Source: Schleiferiaceae bacterium (lineage in GTDB: Bacteria > Bacteroidota > Bacteroidia > Flavobacteriales > Schleiferiaceae). Taken from it: 12,034 nt of DNA. The notes beneath the pieces are model-generated. The model was not told the DNA's origin, searched no databases, and worked only from the letters and a program-made list of their open reading frames with translations. Of the stretch, positions 1-7,593 are shown in pieces; position 1 is the first letter of the stretch; each line of letters opens with the position of its first letter. Both the position numbers and the translations under genes were made by a program. Location: NCBI GenBank assembly GCA_022424815.1, contig JAKMGS010000048.1, positions 1 through 12,034 on the forward strand. Reading direction: 5' to 3'.

Positions 1-1710
1 GATCAGATTTGGTTGCAGGATTCATGGAATTGGACACAAAGGGAAAATTCAGCTATCGGTGGACTTAGTTATAATTCTTTGGAACCATTTGAGCAATCGG
101 GCTTAGACGGTTGGCATAGATTTTCTCAGAGCTATTTACAGATGCCTGATGGGTTCCGTTCTTCTTCACCGCGCTCGGATTTGAGATTACTCACGGGTAT
201 CGGTGGCGGCCAAGTATTTGGAATTACAGCACTCGCGCCGGTGGATTCAGCCAAGCAGTTGTACGTCGATTACTTGCGAAATAATACCTTGGGTATGTAT
301 CGTAACGAAGGTACGGATGGCCATGAGTTACAATTTTCTTTGAAGCAATTGGATTCATATAATATTTGGACTCAAGCGAAATTAGAGGTAGGGTATTTCA
401 ATTCTAGATCTGGCCAGAACGGTGGATTATCGTCTCCTAGTTTATTCGAAAGTAATGTACCTACGCTCAGACGTAATTACGCTATAGTGGATGGCGTTGG
501 GGCGCTTTTTGAGGAAGAACTAAATGTTACCTATTGGAAAAAACGTGATTTAGGCTATAACCAAGACTTGGCAGGTAGCATTTCTTTCAATTCAAGAAGG
601 TGGGCTGTAAATAATTCAAATTCAGCATCAGAATACTTTTGGGACAGCACGGGTACAGCTCCACTGGTAAAACAGCGTACTCTGAGGTATTCAGATTCTT
701 TGAGGTTGACCAAGGCTCAGGTGGATTTGGATTATATTAGAATTTTTCCATGGAACAACAGTATAGGCCAGGCACTAGTTCTACAAGCTTGTTTGTACAC
801 AGGTTTGGAACATTTACAGAGCAACTCCTTAGGATGGGATGGATTTAGAAGTGATTCCGTTCGTTCTACGGAGGCATTTAGTACAGAGGTTTCCCCGTTT
901 GTAAGAGGACATGTGATGCTTTCTTTACCAAATCTGTCATCAAACAAATACAGGGCTATTCTTAAGTACAACGCCATAGGCTACAATGCGGGCGCTGTTA
1001 ATGCTCAGGTCCGCGCAAATTTGCGGGTTGGCTCTGGGAATTTAGAATTACAATGGAACATTCTACGCCAACCCCATATGTACCGTTTTGAGCAGTTATA
1101 CGGGTATTCGTATGACTTGAGAACCATTGATGTGCCCTATTTCAAAAATGAGGGGAAAGCACATTGGGTATCTGGTAGTAAATGGAAAAAGGAAGGGGTA
1201 TTGTACGGTGCACAGATGAGCGGTATGCGTTATTTCGAATCCTTTGACCAATTGTCCACTTGGGACGGAATGTACGGTCGAGTTCAGCTCGGTGTGAGCA
1301 GTAACGGCGAGGGCTGGAATGCCTGTGTTCAAGGGTATGGAGCTTACAAATCTTCATTTGGAGGCTTTGCTACGCCTAATTGGGGTGGATTCACAGAGGT
1401 TAATTACAAGACCAGTATCGGTACGAAGTTTGAATGGAAGGCCGGTATCAATATTAGTGTGGAGGATGCATTCTATACGCCAACGTATTTGGTGGGTGTC
1501 CCTATCTGGGCCATGCAGACTGATTATTTGGCCGGGAGCTATCCATGGGCAATAACTTATTTTGAAGCACGTATTGCCAATTTCATAGGCGCAGTACGAA
1601 TCATCAATGCTTTGGAAGGATTGGCACCTTATACCTATTATGCCTACGGCAGCACACCTAGGTCCGATCTATGGGTACAGGTGAGTGCGCGCTGGACCTT
1701 GTTTAACTAG
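1..1710 (+). CDS. Putative outer-membrane porin (Bacteroidetes Porin_10-like), N-terminus missing
   Basis: The reading frame is open from base 1 to the TAG at 1708-1710, so 569 residues are visible. The 5' end, including any signal peptide, lies outside the window; the TTG at 13 is not a real start. The protein is rich in alternating hydrophobic/aromatic and polar residues with many Tyr, Trp, Asn and Ser, as expected for a beta-barrel, and has no long hydrophobic helix. The segment at about residues 55-75 (SPRSDLRLLTGIGGGQVFG), followed by a stretch with LGMYRNEG, resembles the family called 'putative porin' in Bacteroidetes. The C-terminal strand (DLWVQVSARWTLFN) looks like a final barrel strand, although the last residue is Asn and the aromatic is one before it. 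The expected role is passive diffusion through the outer membrane; the substrate is unknown. By eye the gene is more AT-rich than its neighbours. The family call rests on memory of the pattern, not on a search. Confidence 0.72.
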   Translation, partial: DQIWLQDSWNWTQRENSAIGGLSYNSLEPFEQSGLDGWHRFSQSYLQMPDGFRSSSPRSDLRLLTGIGGGQVFGITALAPVDSAKQLYVDYLRNNTLGMYRNEGTDGHELQFSLKQLDSYNIWTQAKLEVGYFNSRSGQNGGLSSPSLFESNVPTLRRNYAIVDGVGALFEEELNVTYWKKRDLGYNQDLAGSISFNSRRWAVNNSNSASEYFWDSTGTAPLVKQRTLRYSDSLRLTKAQVDLDYIRIFPWNNSIGQALVLQACLYTGLEHLQSNSLGWDGFRSDSVRSTEAFSTEVSPFVRGHVMLSLPNLSSNKYRAILKYNAIGYNAGAVNAQVRANLRVGSGNLELQWNILRQPHMYRFEQLYGYSYDLRTIDVPYFKNEGKAHWVSGSKWKKEGVLYGAQMSGMRYFESFDQLSTWDGMYGRVQLGVSSNGEGWNACVQGYGAYKSSFGGFATPNWGGFTEVNYKTSIGTKFEWKAGINISVEDAFYTPTYLVGVPIWAMQTDYLAGSYPWAITYFEARIANFIGAVRIINALEGLAPYTYYAYGSTPRSDLWVQVSARWTLFN

Positions 1711-2981
1711 GTCTTCTGTGGCGGTTTCTTAGCCGCAGGGAAAAGAATATTATTCAGAATTAATCTGTATCCCGGACTATTTGGGTGGTTGTTCAGATCT
1801 GTAGGGGGATCGCCTACTCTGTGTTGGTAATCCTCTGGATCGTGTCCGCCGTAAAAGGTCCAATATCCTTCACCATAGCTGCCGTGTATGTATCGTGCGG
1901 CGCCATCGACCACACTCTTGCCTAAAATGGTGGTGCTTGGCTTGATGGTAGCAGGGCGGTAGGCAGTGGTTTGACCGTAGAATCCACGTACTAAATCTGT
2001 ATGGTTCTGTACCAAGATTGTCGGCACTACATCGTACTTCGCACTGAAGTCAAACAACTCAAAAAAATCCTGAGGCTCTTTCATGCTCCTCACGCGCTGC
2101 TCGGTAACATCGATGTTAGAATATTCGTAGCGCATAGGGTTCGTGAACAACTCGAAATTATCGAAGGCGAAGGTGGCCGAGTAATCTAAAGCATAGGCAG
2201 CTCCGGGAGTCATGCCGTCGCCGTCAAACATGGGTTCACAGATATCGGTGTTGATGGCCGCAAGGGCTATATCATAGCTATCGGTAGCGCTACACATGGC
2301 AAATAGGAATCCCCCTGCGCTCACGTAGGCTGCGATGGATTGAGCGACAGCACCTTTTTGTTGGGATACCTTGGCATACCCCATCTCTCTGGCCGCAGCC
2401 TCGAAAGAGGCCTTTTGATTGATGTACCAAGCTGCATCTCTGTAGGAGCCATAGAATTTACCGTATTGACCTGTAAAATCTTCGTGGTGAAGGTGCAGCC
2501 ATTGGTAGTCATCAAGGGTGCCGTCGAGGATTTCTTGGTCGTAGATGGTGGTGAAGGGAATGTCGGCGTAGGTGAGTACCATGGTGACGGCATCGTCCCA
2601 AGGTTGGGCGCCTGGTGGCGAGTATACGGCAATCTTAGGGACTTTCTGAAGTTCGACAGTGTTGGTGTTCTCTGCCGGGCTTTGAAGGGATTCCATGATA
2701 GTAAGTAAGACGCCTTCGGAGATGCTTTCGTAGGATACGCCGCGTTTGATGGCTTCGCGAACGATATTTTGATCCGCATTGAGGATGGCGAAGGATCCTC
2801 CGCGGTAATTCAGGAGCCAATGGCAGTTGTACCCTTGCTCAATGGCGGAATACATCAGGCCATAAGCGCGAAGGTGGTCGCGTTGGTTGCTTTGGTCCAT
2901 AGGCACGAGGATTTGGGCGTGCAGGAATTGGACCGAGAAAATGAATAGTAGAAAAAAGCGATGCAATGGTGTGCCGAACAT
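1707..2981 (-). CDS. Secreted protein of the Bacteroidetes 'asparagine synthetase B'-labelled family, function unknown
   Basis: This gives 424 residues from the ATG at 2981. That start is chosen because it directly precedes a signal peptide (Phe/Leu-rich core at residues 9-20, probable cleavage after HA at 21-22) and sits 4 bases after the dnaB stop. The frame stays open further upstream, but only inside dnaB. Homologues in flavobacteria are often named 'asparagine synthetase B'. Nothing here supports that name: the protein is exported, has no N-terminal catalytic Cys of a class II amidotransferase, and has no ATP-pyrophosphatase motif. Visible blocks are LLNYRGGSF (56-64), a His-rich LHLHHEDFTGQYG (162-174), GGFLFAMCSATDS (223-235) with Cys230 in an elbow-like position, and YGGHDPEDYQH (377-387). 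The blocks after residue 115 loosely suggest a class I glutamine amidotransferase/ThuA-like fold, which is inference. It is the last gene of the cluster, and its stop overlaps the porin stop. Confidence 0.8.
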   Translation of the reverse strand: MFGTPLHRFFLLFIFSVQFLHAQILVPMDQSNQRDHLRAYGLMYSAIEQGYNCHWLLNYRGGSFAILNADQNIVREAIKRGVSYESISEGVLLTIMESLQSPAENTNTVELQKVPKIAVYSPPGAQPWDDAVTMVLTYADIPFTTIYDQEILDGTLDDYQWLHLHHEDFTGQYGKFYGSYRDAAWYINQKASFEAAAREMGYAKVSQQKGAVAQSIAAYVSAGGFLFAMCSATDSYDIALAAINTDICEPMFDGDGMTPGAAYALDYSATFAFDNFELFTNPMRYEYSNIDVTEQRVRSMKEPQDFFELFDFSAKYDVVPTILVQNHTDLVRGFYGQTTAYRPATIKPSTTILGKSVVDGAARYIHGSYGEGYWTFYGGHDPEDYQHRVGDPPTDLNNHPNSPGYRLILNNILFPAAKKPPQKT

Positions 2982-2985
2982 ACGC

Positions 2986-4506
2986 TTAGAACGGAACGTC
3001 TCCCGCATCCGGGGTAGGGAGGTCTGGGTAGCTTGAAGGACCGTCCGTGGAGCTGCCGAAGCCGCTTGAGTCATTCATTTTACTCTCCATAATCATGGTA
3101 GAGCCCTGTTCTTTGTTGGCGAATTTGGCCAATTCCCCGATAAAGCGCAGACGAACGTCGTCCAAGGAACCGTTACGGTGTTTCGCGATGATGATTTCTG
3201 CCTCGTTTTCACAAGGTGTGCCATCTTCCCACTCTTCGATTTGGTAGTATTGAGGCCGGTAGATAAAGCTTACGATATCGGCATCCTGCTCAATCGCCCC
3301 AGATTCGCGGAGGTCGGAAAGTTGCGGGCGCTTTGAAGTGGAACGCGTTTCAACGGCACGAGATAACTGCGAGAGTGCGATAACGGGAACGTTCAACTCT
3401 TTAGCAATGGATTTTAACGAACGAGAAATGGTTGAGATTTCTTGTTCACGGTTTCCTTGCGTTTTTGAGCCGCCGACGGTCATGAGCTGCAGGTAATCGA
3501 TGATGATGACATCTAGGCCCTGGGTAGAGGCCAGACGACGTACTTTGGCACGCAGGTCAAAGACGCTGAGGGCCGGGGTGTCGTCAATAAATAGCTTGGC
3601 TTTTTCTAGGTCGACTACGCCAGAGGTCAGGTTCTTCCATTCGTAATCCGTCAGGTCACCTTTTCTGAGTTTTTCAGAGTTGAGGCCTGTTTCGGAGGAG
3701 ATGATACGAGTGATTAATTGGACACTTGACATTTCCAATGAGAAGATCGCGACCTTTTTATCGTGTTCGATGGCCATATTTCGTGCCATGGACAATACGA
3801 AGGCTGTTTTACCCATACCAGGACGGGCTGCTAGAATTACTAAATCCGAAGGTTGCCAGCCTGAGGTAATGCGGTCGAGATCAGAGAAACCAGAGGGAAC
3901 TCCGGAAAGCCCTTCTTGCTTGCTGATGTGTTCGATACGCTCAAGGGCTTGACGAATCAGCGCTTCCGAGCTTTCGTAGTTACGCTTTAAGTTTCCTTGG
4001 GCAACTTCAAATAATTTTTGTTCCGAACTGTCCAAAAGTTCAAGAACATCGGTTGTTTCGTCGAAGGCACTCTCGATGATTTCACTCGAGATTCGAATGA
4101 GTTCACGTTGAATGTGCTTTTGGATGATGATGCGGGCGTGGTACTCAATGTGGGCGGCGGAACTGACCTTTTGGCTTAATTGGGCCAAATAGACTTCACC
4201 ACCGGCCTGCTTCATCTGACCTTCTTTGCGTAACTCCGAGGCTACGGTAAGAATATCTACAGGCTGATTCTCTCCAAAGAGACTGACCACAGCCTTGAAA
4301 ATGTGCTGGTGCCTTTCGTTGTAGAATGCCTCGTGGTGGAGGATGTCGACGATTTTTGAGAGTGCATTTTTATCAATAAGCAAGGCTCCCAAAACAGCTT
4401 CTTCCAAATCAACGGCTTGCGGGGGTACACGACCTCCAGCCGTCAAGTTGACGAGGGCTCCGGAACCGCGTCCGGCATTGGGTTGATTTGCTCTTTGTTC
4501 TGCCAT
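2986..4506 (-). CDS. dnaB: Replicative DNA helicase DnaB
   Basis: This 506-residue protein is the hexameric ring helicase that unwinds DNA ahead of the replication fork and recruits primase. The N-terminal domain spans about residues 28-130 (it starts PPQAVDLEEAVLGALLID), followed by a linker and a RecA-like C-terminal domain from about 200. Walker A is ARPGMGKTA at 227-235 (Lys233, Thr234), with Gly at 230 where Ser is more common. Walker B is IIIDYLQLM at 334-342 (Asp337). Also present are NREQEI (352-357), SQLSR (379-383), the RPQLSDLRESGAIEQDAD block (393-410) and HRNG (443-446) carrying the likely arginine finger. Length is normal and there is no intein. The C-terminal tail (about 476-506) is a low-complexity Ser/Pro/Asp stretch ending GDVPF. 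The ATG start lies 9 bases after the accA stop, which suggests co-transcription and perhaps coupled translation. Confidence 0.97.
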   Translation of the reverse strand: MAEQRANQPNAGRGSGALVNLTAGGRVPPQAVDLEEAVLGALLIDKNALSKIVDILHHEAFYNERHQHIFKAVVSLFGENQPVDILTVASELRKEGQMKQAGGEVYLAQLSQKVSSAAHIEYHARIIIQKHIQRELIRISSEIIESAFDETTDVLELLDSSEQKLFEVAQGNLKRNYESSEALIRQALERIEHISKQEGLSGVPSGFSDLDRITSGWQPSDLVILAARPGMGKTAFVLSMARNMAIEHDKKVAIFSLEMSSVQLITRIISSETGLNSEKLRKGDLTDYEWKNLTSGVVDLEKAKLFIDDTPALSVFDLRAKVRRLASTQGLDVIIIDYLQLMTVGGSKTQGNREQEISTISRSLKSIAKELNVPVIALSQLSRAVETRSTSKRPQLSDLRESGAIEQDADIVSFIYRPQYYQIEEWEDGTPCENEAEIIIAKHRNGSLDDVRLRFIGELAKFANKEQGSTMIMESKMNDSSGFGSSTDGPSSYPDLPTPDAGDVPF

Positions 4507-4515
4507 TCTTCTAAG

Positions 4516-5469
4516 TTACTCTTCGTAGACGCCCATTGCAAAGAATTTCTCCATTCTTGCAGCCACTAGGTCTTCAGTACTCATTTTTTCAAGTGCCTTG
4601 GTATGTTTCACGATCTCACGCTTCACGATCTCGAACATCGCATCTGGGTTGGCATGAGCGCCGCCGAGAGGTTCCTTGATAATGCCGTCAATGAGGCCGT
4701 TTTTCTTCATGTCTTTCGCCGTCAATTTCAATACTTCAGCAGCGGTTTCTTTGTAATCCCAGCTTCTCCAAAGGATAGAAGAACAGCTTTCTGGGGAGAT
4801 CACACTGTACCAAGTGTTCTCAAGCATGAGGACTTTATCACCAACACCGATACCGATGGCACCTCCTGAGGCACCTTCTCCAATGATGATACAAATGACC
4901 GGCACTTTGAGGCGGGCCATTTCCATAATGTTCTTAGCAATGGCCTCACCTTGCCCGCGCTCCTCCGCTTCGAGTCCTGGGAAGGCTCCTGGGGTGTCGA
5001 TCAAGGTGATGATAGGACGACCAAACTTTTCGGCTTGCTTCATTAGGCGCAAGGCTTTGCGGTACCCTTCCGGGTTGGCCATACCAAAGTTGCGGTATTG
5101 ACGCATCTTGGTGTTCACGCCTTTTTGTTGGCCGATGAACATGTAGCTCTTGCCATCAATGGTTCCCCAACCACCTACCATCGCTTTATCATCTTTTACA
5201 CCGCGATCGCCGTGCATTTCGATGAAATCCCCTTGGGTCAAGGCGTTGATGTAGGCCATGGTGTAGGGACGTTGTGGGTGACGTGATAATTGGACACGTT
5301 CCCAAGCGCTGAGGTTGCTGTAGATGTCCTTCTTAGCGTCGTCGAGTTTTTGCTGAATATCAGTGATGGTTTTGGCCATATCTACACCGGTTTCGTCGGC
5401 GAGTTCCAAGGCTTTTGTTAGCTGATTTTCAAGCTCTTCAATGGGTTTTTCAAATGAAAGATAGTCCAT
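4516..5469 (-). CDS. accA: Acetyl-CoA carboxylase carboxyltransferase subunit alpha
   Basis: This 317-residue protein pairs with AccD (not in the window) to transfer the carboxyl group from biotin to acetyl-CoA, making malonyl-CoA for fatty-acid synthesis. It has the N-terminal helical region of AccA (MDYLSFEKPIEELENQL) and a crotonase-like core. Key blocks are GMANPEGYRKALRLM (129-143), DTPGAFPGLEAEERGQGEA (158-176), the oxyanion-forming GEGASGGAIGIGVGD (197-211), and ISPESCSSILWR (224-235). The Zn finger of the enzyme sits on AccD, so its absence here is expected. The ATG at 5469 is chosen because MDYLSFEKPI matches the usual N-terminus; the frame continues 11 codons to a TTG at 5502, which is less likely. 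It lies between an EamA transporter gene (38 bases upstream) and dnaB (9 bases downstream). Confidence 0.97.
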   Translation of the reverse strand: MDYLSFEKPIEELENQLTKALELADETGVDMAKTITDIQQKLDDAKKDIYSNLSAWERVQLSRHPQRPYTMAYINALTQGDFIEMHGDRGVKDDKAMVGGWGTIDGKSYMFIGQQKGVNTKMRQYRNFGMANPEGYRKALRLMKQAEKFGRPIITLIDTPGAFPGLEAEERGQGEAIAKNIMEMARLKVPVICIIIGEGASGGAIGIGVGDKVLMLENTWYSVISPESCSSILWRSWDYKETAAEVLKLTAKDMKKNGLIDGIIKEPLGGAHANPDAMFEIVKREIVKHTKALEKMSTEDLVAARMEKFFAMGVYEE

Positions 5470-5507
5470 AATTACATTCTGAATCGGTCGTGCAAAATAC
5501 AAAGTCC

Positions 5508-6458
5508 TTAGGAGAGGGACTTCCTTTTTCGTGCCTTTATTATTCCATTTGCGATGACGGTAGCTAAAATCACTACCACTCCAATGTAAAAGGTAGGGGT
5601 CATATTTTCTTGGGCGCCGAAAATAATGGCGGCCAAACCTATACCATAGACGGGTTCAAGGTTGATGGCGAGCATAACGGAAAAGGGGCTCATTCGCTTG
5701 AGTAATTCGACGCTTTGGATGAAGGGGTAAGCCGTACAGAGCAGGGCGAGAACGGCCATGAAGTACCAGTCGCTCGTGGTGGTGATCCACAGGGACATGG
5801 GATTGTGTGAGCCGAAGAAAAGGTCATAGAGGCCGACGCCGATAAAGGCAAAGCCCAGTTCCCAGAACGTGACTTGGACAGGGAGGGGGTATCGTGCGAC
5901 CAATTGTTTATTCAATATGCTAAACGATGCACTTAAAGATGCGCTGATCAGGGCGATGAGGACGCCGAGTTGGTAATTGGTCACCTTCAAACCTAAAATC
6001 TCATAATAGCGGAGGTTGGCTGCGTCTGGCGTTTCATAGAAAATAACCACAACGCCCAGCACTACAATGGCGCCGAGGAGGAGTTCGATGATATCAATCT
6101 TGCCCCTGCCTAGCACTGGTTTTAGTAGCGCCGACCATAGGGCACCAGTGGAAATTCCGGCAAGGGTGAGGCTGATATTTGCAATTTTAATGGCGCCAAA
6201 AAAGGTGATCCAGTGGGTGGCTATGAGTATGCCGCACAAGGCCATGAAGCCTAATTCTTTCCAAGAGGCGCGGAAGGGGCGCTTTTTCCAGAACATGAAT
6301 AGGGCGATGGCGACGGTAGTCATGGCGGTCCGGTTAAAGACCAGGGAAATCGCATCTACACTGATGTATCGGCCTAGGATGGCGGTAAAACCCCAGATAA
6401 ACACGATGAAGTGCAGGCTGAGCTGGTCGCGCAGATGTGAGCCTTTTTCGAAGTTCAT
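5508..6458 (-). CDS. EamA/DMT-family inner-membrane transporter
   Basis: This 316-residue protein is highly hydrophobic, with about ten predicted membrane helices forming two EamA repeats (roughly residues 13-140 and 163-305). The first helix, HFIVFIWGFTAILGRYIS (16-33), and the second-repeat motif NLEPVYGIGLAAIIFG (266-281) are typical of drug/metabolite transporters. The C-terminus is basic (KARKRKSLS), as expected for a cytoplasmic tail. Family members export or import small metabolites, amino acids or nucleotides; the substrate cannot be read from sequence. The ATG at 6458 is preferred over the TTG at 6464, which abuts the preceding stop. The gene lies 6 bases after the LptF/G-type gene. 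The 38-base gap to accA is the longest in the cluster. Confidence 0.9.
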   Translation of the reverse strand: MNFEKGSHLRDQLSLHFIVFIWGFTAILGRYISVDAISLVFNRTAMTTVAIALFMFWKKRPFRASWKELGFMALCGILIATHWITFFGAIKIANISLTLAGISTGALWSALLKPVLGRGKIDIIELLLGAIVVLGVVVIFYETPDAANLRYYEILGLKVTNYQLGVLIALISASLSASFSILNKQLVARYPLPVQVTFWELGFAFIGVGLYDLFFGSHNPMSLWITTTSDWYFMAVLALLCTAYPFIQSVELLKRMSPFSVMLAINLEPVYGIGLAAIIFGAQENMTPTFYIGVVVILATVIANGIIKARKRKSLS

Positions 6459-6464
6459 GTCCAA

Positions 6465-7589
6465 TTATTTCGGAGCAACAATGTAGCGCCAAATCGCCAC
6501 ACCCGCGAACAGAATGTTGGGGATCCATATGGCGAATTCGGCCGGTTGGATGGTGATCCAAAGCAAGGTCTTCCCGAGCCAACCGTCAGTGCTTAATATA
6601 CCAGTGGTGGCAAATGTTTGGGAGATTTGCATGGTGAAGATGTAAATGGCACTGAGCACCAGGCCGATGGCAATATTGATGCCTAGTCCACCGCGTCTTT
6701 TTTGACTGGCGAGGGATACGGCAAGGAGAACGAAGACATAGGCGCTCAAGGGGTAGGAGGAGCGTCTTTGCATTTCCATTTGGTAGGAGGCGATGTTTTC
6801 GTTGCCTGTGATTTCTTCTTGTGCGATGAATTTGCTGAGCTCACGACTGTTCATGGTCGCGATGGAATTGAGTTTTGGAGCGATTTGCTCCGAAGTGAAC
6901 GATAGAGCGGTGTCGAGACGTCGCCCGGAAAGGATGTGTTCTTGCCCAAGGGAATCTAACTTGCGTAGGCGGTAGTTATCCAAGCGCCACTTGCCAATGG
7001 CGGTATCCAGGCGGACGAAATCTGCGCTGAGTTTGCTGGCGAGCTTGTGGTCTTCGAAGACTTCATAAGTGAATTGGTACCCGCTGTGGCGCGTTCCAGA
7101 GAAGGTTTCGAAGTAGACGTAATGGCCGGGAAGGACCTGGCGGTGGACCTTTTGGTTGATGGGTCTATTCACGCCGGTCACGTATTTCTCCTCGAAGGCA
7201 ATGCGTTTGATATTGGTTTGTGGAACGACCAAGTGGTTTAGGGTGAGGCTCATCAAGCAGATGATGGTGGCGCCTATCCAGTAGGGACGCAGTAGGCGTC
7301 TAAAGCTGGTTCCCGAGGTTAGGATGGCGACAATCTCAGAGTTCGCTGTAATACGCGAAGTGAACCAAATGGTAGAAATAAATAAGATCAGAGCACTGAA
7401 GGTGTTCCCGTAGAAGGCAATGAAGTTGATGTAATAATCGAAAATGATTTCGTGGAGTTCAGCGCCGTTTTGGAAGTCGTCCAATTTTTCGCTGATATCA
7501 AAGACGATAGCAATGGATAGGATGAGCACCATGGTCAGCACGAAGCTGCCCAAGAATTTGCGCAATATGTACCAATCCAATTTTCTCAC
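6465..7589 (-). CDS. lptG: LptF/LptG-family permease (LPS export ABC transporter membrane subunit)
   Basis: This 374-residue protein belongs to the YjgP/YjgQ family. LptF and LptG form the membrane part of the LptB2FG complex, which extracts lipopolysaccharide from the inner membrane and passes it to LptC. Topology is characteristic: three N-terminal helices (about 12-31, 55-76, 103-121), a soluble periplasmic beta-rich region (about 122-278), and three C-terminal helices (about 280-296, 303-321, 350-370). The cytoplasmic segment RITANSEIVAILTSGTS (79-95) matches the coupling helix region that contacts the ATPase LptB. The start is GTG at 7589, chosen because MRKLDWYILRKFL fits the family N-terminus; it lies 4 bases after the tgt stop. 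LptG is chosen over LptF from memory of tgt-adjacent homologues, so the symbol is less certain than the family. No LptB or LptC gene is in the window. Confidence 0.88.
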   Translation of the reverse strand: MRKLDWYILRKFLGSFVLTMVLILSIAIVFDISEKLDDFQNGAELHEIIFDYYINFIAFYGNTFSALILFISTIWFTSRITANSEIVAILTSGTSFRRLLRPYWIGATIICLMSLTLNHLVVPQTNIKRIAFEEKYVTGVNRPINQKVHRQVLPGHYVYFETFSGTRHSGYQFTYEVFEDHKLASKLSADFVRLDTAIGKWRLDNYRLRKLDSLGQEHILSGRRLDTALSFTSEQIAPKLNSIATMNSRELSKFIAQEEITGNENIASYQMEMQRRSSYPLSAYVFVLLAVSLASQKRRGGLGINIAIGLVLSAIYIFTMQISQTFATTGILSTDGWLGKTLLWITIQPAEFAIWIPNILFAGVAIWRYIVAPK

Positions 7590-7593
7590 CTTC

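Noticed and set aside
1..4. GATC at the first base, as if the window began at a Sau3AI cloning site
   Set aside because: A four-base match at one end is easily chance and says nothing about biology.
1716..1738. Hairpin just after the porin stop as an intrinsic terminator
   Set aside because: There is a stem but no T-tract on either strand (GGGAAAAG follows on plus), and it lies inside a coding region, so it is mentioned only with the convergent-overlap finding.
2982..3074. N-terminal extension of the secreted protein into dnaB
   Set aside because: It would place 31 unlikely residues before a clear signal peptide and overlap dnaB out of frame; the ATG at 2981 is better.
5470..5502. TTG start giving AccA 11 extra residues
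   Set aside because: The usual AccA N-terminus begins at the ATG at 5469, and the extra residues have no family match.
5470..5507. Possible internal promoter before accA: minus-strand TATTTTG in the 38-base gap
   Set aside because: It is one base short of TAnnTTTG and has no -33 partner; a one-base-short match in AT-rich sequence is too weak to call.
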